Below, piece by piece: positions 18,642 through 29,081 of a stretch of 51,573 nt of DNA; the first letter of the stretch is position 1, and every line of letters starts with the position of its first letter. A model generated the notes under the pieces. The model did no database searches and was not told where the DNA came from. It saw only the letters and a program-made list of their open reading frames with translations. The DNA lies in contig CAILXF010000021.1 in the NCBI GenBank assembly GCA_903838125.1, forward strand, positions 1-51,573, read 5' to 3'. The translations under genes and the position numbers were made by a program. The stretch is from an uncultured Pseudomonadota bacterium. Its GTDB lineage: Bacteria; Pseudomonadota; Gammaproteobacteria; Burkholderiales; Methylophilaceae.

Positions 18642-20432
18642 TTAGTCTTCAATGCGCAAAATGGCCAAAAATGCCTCTTGAGGAATCTCCACATTGCCCA
18701 CTTGCTTCATACGTTTTTTACCTTCTTTTTGCTTATCTAGCAACTTACGCTTACGTGAAACATCGCCGCCATAACACTTAGCAATCACGTTCTTACGCAT
18801 CGCTTTCACGGTTTCACGCGAAATAATATTGGCACCAATGGAGGCTTGGATAGCCACATCAAACATCTGACGCGGAATCAACTCACGCATTTTTGCCGCC
18901 ACTTCGCGTCCGCGACGCACACTATTGGCTCTATGTACGATCATGCTCAAGGCATCCACTCGCTCACCATTAACCATAATATCAAGCTTTACCAAATCTG
19001 CTGCGCGAAACTCTAAAAACTCGTAATCCATGGAAGCATAACCACGTGACACTGATTTTAATTTATCAAAGAAATCTAGCACCACTTCATTAAGTGGCAT
19101 TTCATAGCTCAGCATGACTTGCCTACCCATGTACTGCATATTCTTTTGAATACCACGCTTGTTATTGCAAAGCGTCATTACCGCACCTACGTAATCTTGC
19201 GGCATCAACAAATTGACATTAATCACCGGTTCGCGGGTTTCTGCAATACGTGAAGTCTCAGGCAATCGTGATGGATTTTCAATCTGCACAACTTCGCCAT
19301 CTTTCAGCAGTAATTCATACACTACTGTAGGTGCAGTGGTAATCAGGTCCATATCATACTCACGCTCTAGGCGCTCTTGTACGATTTCCATATGCAGCAA
19401 GCCTAAAAATCCGCACCTAAACCCAAAGCCTAACGCTGTCGAGTTTTCTGGTTCAAACAACAAACTAGCATCGTTTAAACTTAGCTTTTCTAGAGCGGTA
19501 CGCAAAGCTTCAAACTGATTAGACTCTACTGGATATAGACCTGCAAATACTTGTGGCTTTACTTCTTTAAATCCTACCAACGGCTCTGCTGCTGGCTTAT
19601 TCACCAAGGTAACAGTGTCACCAACTTTAGCACTAACCAACTCTTTAATACCCGCAATAACAAAGCCTACCTCACCGGCTGAAAGCGCCGTTTTTTGCAC
19701 AGACTTTGGTGTAAATACTCCGACCTGCTCACATAAAAATTCTGCATGCGTGGCCATTAAGCGGATTTTATCTTTTGGCTTTAGCACGCCATCAATCACA
19801 CGCACTAACATAACGACACCAACGTAGTTATCAAACCATGCGTCAATCACTAGCGCTTTGAGCGGACCATCCACATTACCTTTAGGCGGCGGAACCTTGG
19901 CCACCACAGCTTCTAACACATCACGTACACCCAAACCAGTTTTTGCTGAGCAGCGCACGGCATCTTTAGCATCAATGCCAATGACATCTTCAATTTCCTG
20001 CATGACGCGATCAGGATCTGCTGATGGCAAATCAATTTTATTGAGCACCGCGGTTACTTCCACGCCTAAATCTAGCGCGGTATAGCAGTTAGCAACACTC
20101 TGTGCTTCTACACCTTGACTGGCATCAACTACTAACAGCGCGCCTTCGCAAGCTGAAAGTGAGCGAGACACTTCGTAGCTAAAATCCACGTGACCAGGTG
20201 TATCAATCAAATTAAGATGGTAGATCTGACCATCGTCTGCTTTGTAATCTAGAGCTGCAGTTTGTGCTTTAATCGTAATGCCGCGTTCCCGCTCAATATC
20301 CATAGAGTCTAGGACTTGCGCTTCCATTTCACGATCAGCTAAACCGCCACATAAATGAATGATACGATCGGCCAAAGTTGATTTGCCGTGATCAATATGG
20401 GCAATAATGGAGAAGTTACGGATATTTTTCAT
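18642..20432 (-). CDS. lepA: Elongation factor 4 (LepA)
   Basis: A ribosomal back-translocating GTPase of 596 residues. G1 is AHIDHGKST (11-19), G2 [12 protein letters not shown]3 DTPGHVDF and G4 NKIDLP; an EF-G-like domain and the LepA-specific C-terminal domain ([16 protein letters not shown]) follow. It leads the lepA-lepB pair; a strong hairpin terminator lies upstream, separating it from the sigma-E operon. Confidence 0.98.
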   Translation of the reverse strand: MKNIRNFSIIAHIDHGKSTLADRIIHLCGGLADREMEAQVLDSMDIERERGITIKAQTAALDYKADDGQIYHLNLIDTPGHVDFSYEVSRSLSACEGALLVVDASQGVEAQSVANCYTALDLGVEVTAVLNKIDLPSADPDRVMQEIEDVIGIDAKDAVRCSAKTGLGVRDVLEAVVAKVPPPKGNVDGPLKALVIDAWFDNYVGVVMLVRVIDGVLKPKDKIRLMATHAEFLCEQVGVFTPKSVQKTALSAGEVGFVIAGIKELVSAKVGDTVTLVNKPAAEPLVGFKEVKPQVFAGLYPVESNQFEALRTALEKLSLNDASLLFEPENSTALGFGFRCGFLGLLHMEIVQERLEREYDMDLITTAPTVVYELLLKDGEVVQIENPSRLPETSRIAETREPVINVNLLMPQDYVGAVMTLCNNKRGIQKNMQYMGRQVMLSYEMPLNEVVLDFFDKLKSVSRGYASMDYEFLEFRAADLVKLDIMVNGERVDALSMIVHRANSVRRGREVAAKMRELIPRQMFDVAIQASIGANIISRETVKAMRKNVIAKCYGGDVSRKRKLLDKQKEGKKRMKQVGNVEIPQEAFLAILRIED

Positions 20433-20538
20433 GGTTTGGATAGACTATTTTATTGTCTGGCTAGCAACTTAAGTTTATTCAAAACTTAATGCCTATGACG
20501 CAGTTTAATAACAAGGGTATAGCTCAAGAACGAAGATT

Positions 20539-20571
20539 AATAACAAAGGCGCCTTAAGCGCCTTTGTTATT
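20539..20571. terminator. Strong hairpin terminator after mucD/degP
   Basis: AATAACAAAGGCGC (20539-20552) and GCGCCTTTGTTATT (20558-20571) form a perfect 14-base stem with a 5-base loop. It ends the sigma-E operon on the minus strand about 80 bases beyond the mucD stop and upstream of lepA. Confidence 0.75.
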
Positions 20572-20648
20572 GCAAATTAACTGACTGGATTTTACAGCAA
20601 ATTCAAAGTATTAACATCAACTGATTGGTGCGCTACTTTCCATAATCA

Positions 20649-22067
20649 TTACTTTCCTGCGGGGATTTTGACTGGAACATACAGCGTATTCTCACCGCGC
20701 TGCACTAGCAATGCGATGGTTTTCCCTACAGATATGCCCAAAAGCTGCTTGTTAAATTGGTCTAAAGACTGTACTTCAGAATTATTGAGACCAAGGATTA
20801 TATCCCCATGACGCACGCCTGCTTGTGCTACGGCACCTTGCGAATCAACTACCATCAAGCCATTCTTTCCGTTTAGCTTTTTCCTTTGCTGCACTGTCAG
20901 CTCCTTTAAAGTCAAGCCTATGCGGTTCATCTCCGACTTGGCAGCGGGCTTGCTATTTTGAAGCGCTTCGCTTCCGTCGGCTGGCATTTCACCCACCCCT
21001 ACGTTAAGTATCTTTACGCTACCTTTACGTAGAATCTCAACTGGCACAATTCTACCCGGCTTTGCTGACCCAACTGCGCGTGGCAAGTCTGCCGTAGCGA
21101 CAATGGGCTTGTCATCGAACTTGGTAATGACATCTCCAGGCTCTAAGCCACCTTTATCAGCAGGGCCGTTTTTCTCAACACCAGCCACTAATGCCCCATT
21201 GGTATTTTTCATTGAAAACGATTCTGCCAACTCTTTACTAATCTCCTGAATGGCTATACCCAACCAACCACGAGTGATCTTTCCGCTAGATTTCAGTTGA
21301 TTAGAAATCTCAAGCGCCACATCAATTGGAATCGCAAACGATAAGCCCATAGAGCCACCGCTACGGCTATAGATCTGCGAATTAATGCCCACTACTTCAC
21401 CACTTAAATTAAATAGCGGACCGCCAGAATTACCTGGATTAATCGCAACATCGGTTTGGATAAATGGCACAAAGTTTTCTTGCGGCAAGGCGCGTCCTTT
21501 AGCGCTTACAATCCCTGCAGTCATTGTATTTTCTAGGCCAAACGGTGAGCCTATAGCGGCCACCCAAGCCCCTACTTTCAGTTTAGCTGGGTCACCAATG
21601 GTGACTTTAGGCAACCCTGTCGCCTCGATTTTTACCAACGCTACATCAGTGCGCTTATCAAAGCCTATAATTTTGGCCTTAAATTCACGCTTATCAAACA
21701 ACTTAACCACCACTTCATCAGCCTCAGAGACAACATGAGCATTGGTTAGGATGTAACCATCACTACTGATAATAAAACCTGAACCTAACGACTGCGTTTT
21801 GTATTCAGCTGGTGGCGTACCATTCTGTCCAGGTACCACGGGAATACCAAATCGTTTAAAAAACTCCTGCATTTGCTCATCACCTGGCATACCTGGAAAC
21901 TGCATCGCCCCAGCATCTTGTCGGACATTTTGCGTCACACTAATATTAACCACTTCTCCGCCATGCTTTTCCGCCAACTCAGTAAAGTCAGGTAGGCTCT
22001 GTGCATAAACATCTAAATGTAAGGCTGAAGTCAGTGCGAATAGTGAAATGGCAATCCAATTTTTCAT
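20649..22067 (-). CDS. mucD: Periplasmic serine endoprotease DegP/MucD (HtrA family)
   Basis: Degrades or refolds misfolded envelope proteins. It has 472 residues, with a signal peptide ending near residue 22 (VYAQS) and a trypsin-like domain with H111 (TNAHVV), D141 (KRTDVALVKI) and S214 (NPGNSGGPLF). Two PDZ domains follow (ENGPADKGGLEPGDVI; GAVAQAGVRHGDIILGLN). AAGGG lies 8 bases before the ATG. As last gene of rpoE-rseA-rseB-rseC-mucD it corresponds to the MucD arrangement of Pseudomonas. The symbol degP would also be acceptable. Confidence 0.95.
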   Translation of the reverse strand: MKNWIAISLFALTSALHLDVYAQSLPDFTELAEKHGGEVVNISVTQNVRQDAGAMQFPGMPGDEQMQEFFKRFGIPVVPGQNGTPPAEYKTQSLGSGFIISSDGYILTNAHVVSEADEVVVKLFDKREFKAKIIGFDKRTDVALVKIEATGLPKVTIGDPAKLKVGAWVAAIGSPFGLENTMTAGIVSAKGRALPQENFVPFIQTDVAINPGNSGGPLFNLSGEVVGINSQIYSRSGGSMGLSFAIPIDVALEISNQLKSSGKITRGWLGIAIQEISKELAESFSMKNTNGALVAGVEKNGPADKGGLEPGDVITKFDDKPIVATADLPRAVGSAKPGRIVPVEILRKGSVKILNVGVGEMPADGSEALQNSKPAAKSEMNRIGLTLKELTVQQRKKLNGKNGLMVVDSQGAVAQAGVRHGDIILGLNNSEVQSLDQFNKQLLGISVGKTIALLVQRGENTLYVPVKIPAGK

Positions 22068-22077
22068 ATGTTAACCC

Positions 22078-22554
22078 TTATTCAGTTTTAAGTTTGTCTG
22101 CATCTTCAGTTACTGCTTGTCGCAAGATTGTTGCTTGATATTTTAGTGCGTAGGCTTTTGTAGTGCAACTGCGACCGAGCATGAGTCGCTTAACTAAGAC
22201 AAAGCTTAGCAATAAGCCAGTTGTGGCACCAATCATGACATAAAATTCATTGTTGAAATAGATATCGGTTAGCACCGCGCCGATTAGCATCCCTAACATA
22301 GGGATAATGTAAAGCAGGAATACTGAGCTTAGCATTGCCTGCTCATTGATACCAACGACTACACTGTCCCCAACATTTGCATGAATTGCATTCTCAGCTT
22401 TAAAGGCATGGCTTTTATGCCCAAGCAACTTACCCCAAGTAGCATTTCCGCAACCGCGTTTTTGACCGCAAAGGCCACAAGCAGTCCGCCTTTCAATTTC
22501 CAACGTCGCTTGATTGCCAACACAAGCAGTTACAACGGCATATTCTTCTATCAT
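22078..22554 (-). CDS. rseC: SoxR-reducing system / sigma-E regulator RseC
   Basis: An inner-membrane protein of 158 residues with a cysteine cluster (C26, C29, C35 in ACGLCGQKRGCG), then two hydrophobic segments at about 78-98 and 103-123. RseC proteins modulate sigma-E and, in E. coli, reduction of SoxR. It sits 10 bases before mucD and about 30 bases after rseB, in the expected operon position. Confidence 0.92.
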   Translation of the reverse strand: MIEEYAVVTACVGNQATLEIERRTACGLCGQKRGCGNATWGKLLGHKSHAFKAENAIHANVGDSVVVGINEQAMLSSVFLLYIIPMLGMLIGAVLTDIYFNNEFYVMIGATTGLLLSFVLVKRLMLGRSCTTKAYALKYQATILRQAVTEDADKLKTE

Positions 22555-22585
22555 AGCGGCCTATAGGGGAGGTTGTCTTGATTGA

Positions 22586-23554
22586 TTATTTATTAAAGAT
22601 GACCGCATTGCCAATTTGAGCTGCCGTAATTTCTGGCACCTCACCAACCACAGTGACTTGATAACCATCTACCACATTCATGTAGTAACTGGTGTTACCA
22701 ACGACTGCTTGCGTAGCCTTAGTACTGGCTTTAGATTTTAGGCTAACGGGTTCAATAAACAAGGACACATAAGCCATTCCATCTGAAAATACGACATGGG
22801 TAACCGGCAGCGTCTTACCATGCACCATGCGAATCATTTGATCTACTTTGCGATATCCTGCGGGGAGCTCTTTGATGCTCCATGCATTTATAGCGCCAGT
22901 ATTTGCGCTTGTGGGAACCTCATCTTCCATCACGTAATTTTTTTTGCTATCAATCTTAGGTCTAAACCAATCTAAACCCCCGACTTGCATTAAGGCTACC
23001 TGATTAAAAGAAATACTCTCTATGACTTCATTGTGGCTATTAAGTAACACAGACTTCAGCAGCAAACCGTATTCACTATCAACCCAAAGCTTGTAGCTGT
23101 ATCTTAAGCCATCCTTAGACTCCAAAAGATAAATCTGCGCCTGGCGGTCGGCAATACGCTCTATATCTCCGCTACGCAATGCATAGTTTGCTCTTATTGA
23201 CTCCAGATTGGTTGGCAATACAGCAGGAAACATATTCTGTCCATGTCGTTTTTCAATCACCACTTTTTCATTTTTTTGGTTATAAATAACCAAGTCACTG
23301 CCCTGACTAAGTAATTGGCGGGGCGTCCCATCAAGCAACACATTGCGTGAAAATTCACCTTTGTCGGAAAACATATGGGTGATTTGCACAGACTTGGACT
23401 GCTTGCCACTTTGGCAAACGAAAATACCTTGATAACTTAAAGCGCGTGCAGCAACCGCCGCTTTTTGCAACGCTTGCCACATATCATCATCACTCGTTGC
23501 GTGCGCTCCTAAACTAGCACCAATCAAAAAACAAGCTGCAATAAAATACTTCAT
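22586..23554 (-). CDS. rseB: Sigma-E factor regulatory protein RseB (MucB)
   Basis: A periplasmic protein (322 residues, signal peptide ending around AHA at 18-20) that binds the periplasmic domain of RseA and senses lipoproteins or LPS, protecting RseA from DegS cleavage. The LolA-like N-terminal domain (ALSYQGIFVCQSG) and the smaller C-terminal domain (WSIKELPAGYRKVDQM) are both present. Its ATG lies 5 bases past the rseA stop. Confidence 0.94.
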   Translation of the reverse strand: MKYFIAACFLIGASLGAHATSDDDMWQALQKAAVAARALSYQGIFVCQSGKQSKSVQITHMFSDKGEFSRNVLLDGTPRQLLSQGSDLVIYNQKNEKVVIEKRHGQNMFPAVLPTNLESIRANYALRSGDIERIADRQAQIYLLESKDGLRYSYKLWVDSEYGLLLKSVLLNSHNEVIESISFNQVALMQVGGLDWFRPKIDSKKNYVMEDEVPTSANTGAINAWSIKELPAGYRKVDQMIRMVHGKTLPVTHVVFSDGMAYVSLFIEPVSLKSKASTKATQAVVGNTSYYMNVVDGYQVTVVGEVPEITAAQIGNAVIFNK

Positions 23555-23559
23555 ATGCG

Positions 23560-24042
23560 TTATTTAGAGTAACTTACGGTTTGGATATAGTAGGCACTCC
23601 CTGATGGCGCAGTGGTCTGATGGGCTAATAAATATTCCGCAGGAATAGCCGATGTGACTGCTTCGCCTTGTGCATCAGCAACTAAATCACTGGTAACTTG
23701 TGTAGGTTGATGCAGCGCCATCCAACCTACTACCATTACCGCAGCAACCGAGGCGGCAATTGACCAAGAGGCTGGGACTTTATGATGCATCTTAAATGCT
23801 TCACCTAACATACCGAGGGTGGCATTAGGCGCCAACACAGTGGGCTCTAAATCTATTTTCTGCATTAAATTTTGCTTGAAATTAGGGCTCAGGTTATCGT
23901 CTCCACGCATTGCATCACCAATCAGATGGTATTGACTCCAAGCCTCCGCACCCTGCTTAGAGGATTGCAACATCGTAATTAAATAGGCTGCATCTACGAT
24001 GGCTATTTCGTCGTCAATTAAGGCTGATATTTGCTCGTTCAT
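23560..24042 (-). CDS. rseA: Anti-sigma-E factor RseA (MucA)
   Basis: An inner-membrane anti-sigma factor of 160 residues. The N-terminal sigma-binding part (MNEQISALIDDEI, WSQYHLIGDAMRGD) is followed by one membrane helix at about residues 91-112 (WSIAASVAAVMVVGWMAL) and a short periplasmic end. I chose ATG 24042 because AGGAG lies 7 bases upstream; the longer frame to GTG 24060 would run through that site. It lies about 65 bases after rpoE. Confidence 0.93.
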   Translation of the reverse strand: MNEQISALIDDEIAIVDAAYLITMLQSSKQGAEAWSQYHLIGDAMRGDDNLSPNFKQNLMQKIDLEPTVLAPNATLGMLGEAFKMHHKVPASWSIAASVAAVMVVGWMALHQPTQVTSDLVADAQGEAVTSAIPAEYLLAHQTTAPSGSAYYIQTVSYSK

Positions 24043-24106
24043 TGTTTTCTCCTGAAACACTTACACTATTACTATTAAATAGATGAAAATTTATTTTTAA
24101 TTTGAA

Positions 24107-24724
24107 TTACCAACGCTTATGATCTGGGGTGTCTAACAAGGGCCTCAGCTTAACCGCAATGGTTTCACGCGCCCTAAAAATACGCGAACGCACGGTGCCA
24201 ATTGGGCAACTCATGATGCTGGCAATCTCTTCATAACTTAATCCCTCTATCTCACGTAAAGTAATCGCGGTTCTGAGCTCTTCTGGCAAACTGGCAACGG
24301 TATCATTCACTGTTTGCGCAATCTGCTTAGTCATTAAAGTAGATTCTGGGGTTTCGGTAGTCCGCAATTCATTACCGCTATCGAAATTCTCCGCATCATC
24401 AATTTCAATATCGGTGCTCACTGTTGGTCTGCGACCTAACGCCACTAAATGATTTTTTGCAGTATTGATACCAATGCGGTACAGCCAAGTGTAAAAAGCA
24501 CTATCACCACGAAAGTTAGGTAATGCTCGATAGGCTTTAATAAAAGATTCTTGCACGACATCTTCGATTTCAGACTGATCACGAATCATACGCGACAGTA
24601 GTCGGCCTAATTTGCGCTGATACTTATCCACTAGCATGCCGAAGGCACGCTTATCGCCACGTTGGGCTAGTAGCACAAGCTCATGATCAATTTCACGATT
24701 ACTGGGTGTTGGAGTTGGTGTCAC
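24107..24724 (-). CDS. rpoE: RNA polymerase sigma-E factor (ECF type)
   Basis: Directs RNA polymerase to envelope-stress promoters. Sigma-2 is seen in RAFGMLVDKYQRKLGRLLSR and DVVQESFIKAYRALPNFRGD, sigma-4 in LPEELRTAITLREIEGLSYE and GTVRSRIFRAREA-like IGTVRSRIFRARE. From GTG 24724 the protein has 205 residues, the family size, with GAGGG 10 bases upstream. The frame is open further: ATG 24853 (with GGGGAG 5 bases upstream) would add 43 residues that sigma-E relatives lack. The start is therefore uncertain. A sigma-E promoter lies upstream (24939-24967). Confidence 0.93.
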   Translation of the reverse strand: MTPTPTPSNREIDHELVLLAQRGDKRAFGMLVDKYQRKLGRLLSRMIRDQSEIEDVVQESFIKAYRALPNFRGDSAFYTWLYRIGINTAKNHLVALGRRPTVSTDIEIDDAENFDSGNELRTTETPESTLMTKQIAQTVNDTVASLPEELRTAITLREIEGLSYEEIASIMSCPIGTVRSRIFRARETIAVKLRPLLDTPDHKRW

Positions 24725-24938
24725 TACACTTAAGCCCTCTGCGGGCAAAATCCCGACATATTTTGATTCATGAATAGGAGTATAACCCTGCCCCGCCCCT
24801 TGAACGAAGCTAATTTGCGCAATCTTGTGCATTTTGGTAAGTTGTATTCTCATGCCTCTCCCCATCTAACGTTACATATTGACAATTAACCATGTCTTAC
24901 ATTTATTGCGGTTGTGATACGGTTGCTATTACCCCTAT

Positions 24939-24967
24939 AATGACCGCAACACATGATGATAAGTTCC
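24939..24967 (-). promoter_or_regulatory. Sigma-E promoter of the rpoE operon
   Basis: On the minus strand GGAACTT (24967-24961), an exact -35, is followed after 16 bases by GTCATT (24944-24939), close to the GTCnnA-type -10. It would give autoregulation of the rpoE-rseA-rseB-rseC-mucD operon. The leader would be about 80 bases to ATG 24853 or 208 bases to GTG 24724. Confidence 0.7.
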
Positions 24968-25002
24968 TAAGCAATCACTTTCTGTCACCACTCAACTTAA
25001 CC

Positions 25003-25020
25003 ACTGAATTTATTTTCAGT
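25003..25020. repeat. Small inverted repeat upstream of nadB
   Basis: ACTGAA-TTTATT-TTCAGT lies 25 bases before the nadB ATG; possible leader hairpin or operator. Confidence 0.3.
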
Positions 25021-25044
25021 ATTTAACTTTTGGCCCCAAGTAAA

Positions 25045-26670
25045 ATGCAGCAATTTGATGTACTGATTATTGGCAGTGGACTCGCCGGCTTATCTCTGGC
25101 ACTGCGCACTGCCGAGCATAAAAAAGTATGTTTAGTGAGCAAGCGTCGCATCAACGACACAGCCAGTGACTGGGCGCAAGGCGGCATTGCCGCAGTCATT
25201 AATGACGATAACGATACCGTTGAAGCGCACATTCAAGACACCCTAACAGCTGGCGCCGGACTGTGCGATGCTGCTGTTACTGAATTGGTAGCAAAGCAAG
25301 CTAAACCTGCGGTAGAGTGGCTGATTGAGCAGGGCGTAGGATTTACACGCGAGCAAGATGATAGCGGCTATCACTTAACCCGTGAAGGTGGGCATAGCCA
25401 TAGACGCGTGATTCATGCCGCAGATGCGACGGGCCACGCCATACAGACCACACTTTCCGAGAAGGTCCGCACCCATCCTAATATCTGCCTGCTGGAAAAT
25501 CATATTGCCGTTGATTTAATTACCACTCGTAAAGTCACGCAAACAAAAATTGAACAGGCCGACGACAATAGTTGCTTAGGGGCTTACGTATTAGATAACC
25601 ACACAGGCAAGGTGATCACAATTGCTGCTCAAAATACCATTCTAGCAACTGGCGGAGCAGGCAAGGTGTACTTATACACGACCAATCCAGATGTCAGTAC
25701 CGGCGATGGTATGGCGATGGCATGGCGTGCCGGTTGCCGTATGGCCAACATGGAATTTATTCAGTTCCACCCCACCTGTTTATTTCATCCCCACGCTAAA
25801 TCATTTTTAATTTCTGAAGTGGTGCGTGGTGAGGGCGGCTTGCTAAAGCTGGCTGATGGCACGCGATTTATGCCTGAGTATGATGAGCGGGCTGAGCTTG
25901 CACCGCGAGATATTGTCGCGCGGGCCATAGACTTTGAAATGAAGAAGCGCGGGCTTGACTGTGTTTACTTGGACATATCACATAAACCGCTCGCTTTTAT
26001 TATCGAACATTTTCCTAATATTTATAGACGCTGCCTTGAGCTCGGTATTGATATGAGTAAAGCGCCGATCCCGGTAGTGCCAGCCGCGCACTACATTTGC
26101 GGCGGGGTGATGACCGACGACAAAGGCCGTACCGATATTAAAAATCTATATGCAGTTGGTGAAACTGCCTGTACTGGATTGCATGGTGCAAATCGGCTCG
26201 CCAGCAACTCGCTGTTGGAGTGCCTCGTATTTGGGCACACAGCAGCCGAAGATATTTTAAGTCAACCGACAAAACTCTCGCCACAACTGCCGTACTGGGA
26301 CGAAAGCCGCGTCACCGATGCCGATGAAGAAGTGCTGATCACTCATACCTGGGATGAATTACGCCGCTTCATGTGGAACTATGTCGGCATTGTGCGTACT
26401 GACAAACGTCTAAGTCGCGCCCTGCATCGTATCCATATGCTTCGTAATGAAGTGCATGAGTTTTATAGCAACTTTAAAGTCAGTAATGACCTAATTGAGT
26501 TGCGTAACTTACTACAGGTTGCTGAACTGATCGTCGAAAGTGCAATTGCACGCAAAGAAAGTCGAGGCTTGCACTTTAGTAAAGACCACCCGAATTTAGA
26601 TGCGGATGCTATTCCAACTGTACTGGTGCCATCAAACTACTACAGCCTTCTCGATAGCGACCACCGATAG
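25045..26670 (+). CDS. nadB: L-aspartate oxidase
   Basis: A flavoenzyme oxidising L-aspartate to iminoaspartate, the first step of de novo NAD synthesis. It has 541 residues: the FAD-binding loop GSGLAGLS (10-17), [27 protein letters not shown] in the active site, and [14 protein letters not shown] near the end of the flavin domain, followed by the helical C-terminal domain. ATG 25045 was preferred to TTG 25030 because it yields the usual N-terminus. It is divergent from rpoE, as in E. coli. No nadA or nadC nearby. Confidence 0.97.
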   Translation: MQQFDVLIIGSGLAGLSLALRTAEHKKVCLVSKRRINDTASDWAQGGIAAVINDDNDTVEAHIQDTLTAGAGLCDAAVTELVAKQAKPAVEWLIEQGVGFTREQDDSGYHLTREGGHSHRRVIHAADATGHAIQTTLSEKVRTHPNICLLENHIAVDLITTRKVTQTKIEQADDNSCLGAYVLDNHTGKVITIAAQNTILATGGAGKVYLYTTNPDVSTGDGMAMAWRAGCRMANMEFIQFHPTCLFHPHAKSFLISEVVRGEGGLLKLADGTRFMPEYDERAELAPRDIVARAIDFEMKKRGLDCVYLDISHKPLAFIIEHFPNIYRRCLELGIDMSKAPIPVVPAAHYICGGVMTDDKGRTDIKNLYAVGETACTGLHGANRLASNSLLECLVFGHTAAEDILSQPTKLSPQLPYWDESRVTDADEEVLITHTWDELRRFMWNYVGIVRTDKRLSRALHRIHMLRNEVHEFYSNFKVSNDLIELRNLLQVAELIVESAIARKESRGLHFSKDHPNLDADAIPTVLVPSNYYSLLDSDHR

Positions 26671-26718
26671 GTAAACTAAGCACCAAATCAATAAACTATC
26701 TATTTTCTTAATTATCCG

Positions 26719-26755
26719 TATAATCCAGTTTCCCTACGCCAACCAATCAGCGTAG
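26719..26755 (+). promoter_or_regulatory. Candidate promoter and 5' hairpin of the DEAD-box helicase leader
   Basis: TATAAT (26719-26724) without a good -35 is followed by a CTACGC/GCGTAG hairpin (26734-26755). A transcript starting near 26731 would have a leader of about 150 bases with this hairpin at its 5' end. Confidence 0.4.
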
Positions 26756-26878
26756 CGGTCCAAATACCTTAATCTTTCTGATTTCTTAAATCCTCAAGAA
26801 GATTTACAAACCTGCCTGCCTCGATTGGTGTTGCTTCATAAGTAATAGGTCGGCTTAAACCCAAGCTGGAGCATTACA

Positions 26879-28453
26879 TTGTCTATTGAAACAAACCCAA
26901 CCCTGAACTTTAACGAGTTAGGATTAGCTGAACCCATTTTGCGTGCGATTATCGACGCAGGTTACACAACCCCAACCCCTATTCAAGCTAAAGCCATACC
27001 GCAAGTATTAAGTGGCGGCGATTTATTGGCTGGCGCACAAACCGGCACAGGCAAAACAGCAGGTTTCACCTTGCCTATTTTGCATTTACTTAGCCAAAAA
27101 CCTTTGGCTGAACAAGCTAAAGGCCGCCCACGTTGCCTAATGCTTACACCAACGCGTGAATTAGCCGCACAGATTGAAGAGTCAGTTAAAACTTACGGTA
27201 AATATTTACCGCTGACTTCAACTGTTATTTTTGGTGGCGTTAATGCCAATCCACAAATTGCGCGCTTAAAAAAACCGCTAGATATCTTAGTTGCCACACC
27301 AGGCCGCCTGCTTGATCACGCCAACCAAAGAAACGTTGATCTATCTGGTGTAGAAATTCTAGTGCTAGATGAAGCTGACCGTATGCTGGACATGGGCTTT
27401 ATTCGCGATATTAAAAAAATTCTGGCCATGCTACCTAAGCAACGTCAAAACTTATTATTTTCAGCAACCTTTTCGGAAGAGATTAAAGGTTTGGCCGATG
27501 GCCTATTGCATAACCCAGGCTTTGTTGAAGTGGCGCGCCGCAATACAGCGTCTGAGCTAGTTGAGCAAACTGTGCATTTAGTGAATCAAAGTCATAAGCG
27601 TGAGTTAGTTAGCCACCTGATTAAACACCACGACTGGCAACAAGTCTTGGTATTTACTCGTACCAAACATGGTGCGAATCGTTTAGCAGAAAAGTTGATT
27701 AAAGACGACATTCAAGCGGCAGCCATTCATGGCAACAAAAGCCAAGGCGCACGCACCAAAGCGCTAGCGCAATTTAAAGACGGTACCATGCGCGTATTGG
27801 TTGCAACAGACATTGCTGCACGTGGTTTAGATATTGATCAATTACCACAAGTGGTGAATTTTGAATTACCTAATGTGCCTGAAGATTACGTGCATCGTAT
27901 CGGCCGTACTGGCCGTGCCGGCAGTAGCGGCGCCGCAGTATCGTTGGTCGATCGTGAAGAACTCAAATTACTGAAAGATATTGAAAAACTGATTAAGCGC
28001 GAGATTCCAAAAGTGGTGGCAGAAGGGTTCACGCCGTCCGCTAATCCAGAGCCAGAAGCGCCACGTGCACCAAGACAACCGCATGGTCAGTCAAGAAAAC
28101 CAGCCGGTGGTGGCCAAAATTCTGGTCGCAATCAAGGCCGTGGTCAGACACAAGGTCGTGCACCTAATCCAACACAAGGAGCTGAAGGTCGTCCAGGACA
28201 AAACAATACTCGCCATGCACCAAGACCTAGCCAACCAGCTAGAGATGGACAAGGCCGAAGCGCTGACGCGAATGCTAGTTCAAAAAATATGTCGGAAGCG
28301 GCGCGCCATCAAGCGATGCCACAACCGGCTTTGTTCGCACCTAAAAGCACAAACAACGGTAATTTTAATCGTGGCAACGCGAACGCTGGCAATAGCGGTC
28401 GCGGCAACCCTAACCCTAGTACCGGTCATCGCAGCGGTGGTCGCGGTCGCTAA
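26879..28453 (+). CDS. rhlE: DEAD-box ATP-dependent RNA helicase (RhlE-type)
   Basis: Unwinds RNA in ribosome assembly or RNA decay. Walker A AQTGTGKT (53-60), [25 protein letters not shown], and [10 protein letters not shown] are all present. After about residue 385 comes a disordered tail of some 140 residues rich in Gly, Arg, Asn, Gln and Pro, including [17 protein letters not shown] at the end. The start is TTG 26879: GGAG lies 7 bases upstream and no ATG exists before the Q-motif region ([13 protein letters not shown]). RhlE is the closest E. coli type I can name; other family members are possible. Confidence 0.92.
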   Translation: MSIETNPTLNFNELGLAEPILRAIIDAGYTTPTPIQAKAIPQVLSGGDLLAGAQTGTGKTAGFTLPILHLLSQKPLAEQAKGRPRCLMLTPTRELAAQIEESVKTYGKYLPLTSTVIFGGVNANPQIARLKKPLDILVATPGRLLDHANQRNVDLSGVEILVLDEADRMLDMGFIRDIKKILAMLPKQRQNLLFSATFSEEIKGLADGLLHNPGFVEVARRNTASELVEQTVHLVNQSHKRELVSHLIKHHDWQQVLVFTRTKHGANRLAEKLIKDDIQAAAIHGNKSQGARTKALAQFKDGTMRVLVATDIAARGLDIDQLPQVVNFELPNVPEDYVHRIGRTGRAGSSGAAVSLVDREELKLLKDIEKLIKREIPKVVAEGFTPSANPEPEAPRAPRQPHGQSRKPAGGGQNSGRNQGRGQTQGRAPNPTQGAEGRPGQNNTRHAPRPSQPARDGQGRSADANASSKNMSEAARHQAMPQPALFAPKSTNNGNFNRGNANAGNSGRGNPNPSTGHRSGGRGR

Positions 28454-28456
28454 AAC

Positions 28457-28494
28457 TTTAATGCAGGTTAGCCTTAAGTTTAATCTGCATTAAA
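28457..28494 (+). terminator. Ten-base-stem hairpin after the helicase gene
   Basis: TTTAATGCAG (28457-28466) pairs perfectly with CTGCATTAAA (28485-28494), loop 18 bases. It starts 3 bases after the helicase stop. There is no T-run, so it may stabilise the 3' end rather than terminate. Confidence 0.45.
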
Positions 28495-28586
28495 TCCAAT
28501 TTGAACTGCTCTAACTAATAGATTAAACTCTTAAACTTAAATTTTTACACCCGCTTTTGATAAGCGCTAAGCAAAGGACCCGCAAT

Positions 28587-29066
28587 ATGCAAATTGCAAT
28601 GAACACAGTAGTCACCATGACTTACGAATTAAAGGATGCTGATGGCGTCGTTTTAGAATCAAGCACAGAACCAGTATCTTACTTGCACGGTGGCTACGAC
28701 AATATTTTCCCAAAAGTTGAAGAAGCCATGCATGGCAAAAATGTAGGCGATGTTGTCATTGTTGACTTACAACCTGCCGATGCCTTTGGTGAATATGACG
28801 AAGAATTAGTTCAAATTGAACCAGCAAGCGCATTCCCAGCAGATGAACTGAAAGTCGGCATGCAGTTTGAAGGCGAAGACGATACAGGTGAAGTGATTTT
28901 ATATACAGTCACTGAAATTGCCGATGATAAAGTCATTGTGGATGGCAATCATGAATGGGCAGGCGAGCGCGTCGTATTTCAAGCAACGGTTACCGATGTA
29001 CGTGCGGCCAACACTGAAGAAGTGACGCATGAGCATGTGCATGGCGCTGGCGGTCATCACCACTAA
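28587..29066 (+). CDS. slyD: FKBP-type peptidyl-prolyl isomerase SlyD
   Basis: A cytosolic prolyl isomerase and chaperone of 159 residues. The FKBP parts (MTYELKDADGVVLESS, PVSYLHGGYDNIFPKVEEAM) surround an IF-type insert domain (ELVQIEPASAFPADELKVGM), and the C-terminus is short and His-rich (HEHVHGAGGHHH), suggesting nickel binding as in SlyD. ATG 28587 is chosen over 28557 because AAAGGA lies 8 bases upstream. Confidence 0.93.
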   Translation: MQIAMNTVVTMTYELKDADGVVLESSTEPVSYLHGGYDNIFPKVEEAMHGKNVGDVVIVDLQPADAFGEYDEELVQIEPASAFPADELKVGMQFEGEDDTGEVILYTVTEIADDKVIVDGNHEWAGERVVFQATVTDVRAANTEEVTHEHVHGAGGHHH

Positions 29067-29081
29067 GTAAAAATATTTGAT

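Noticed and set aside
28065-28493. A 142-codon plus-strand frame overlapping the helicase 3' end
   Set aside because: It is a shadow of the repetitive Gly/Arg/Asn-coding tail in another frame; the helicase frame has the motifs and the ribosome binding site.
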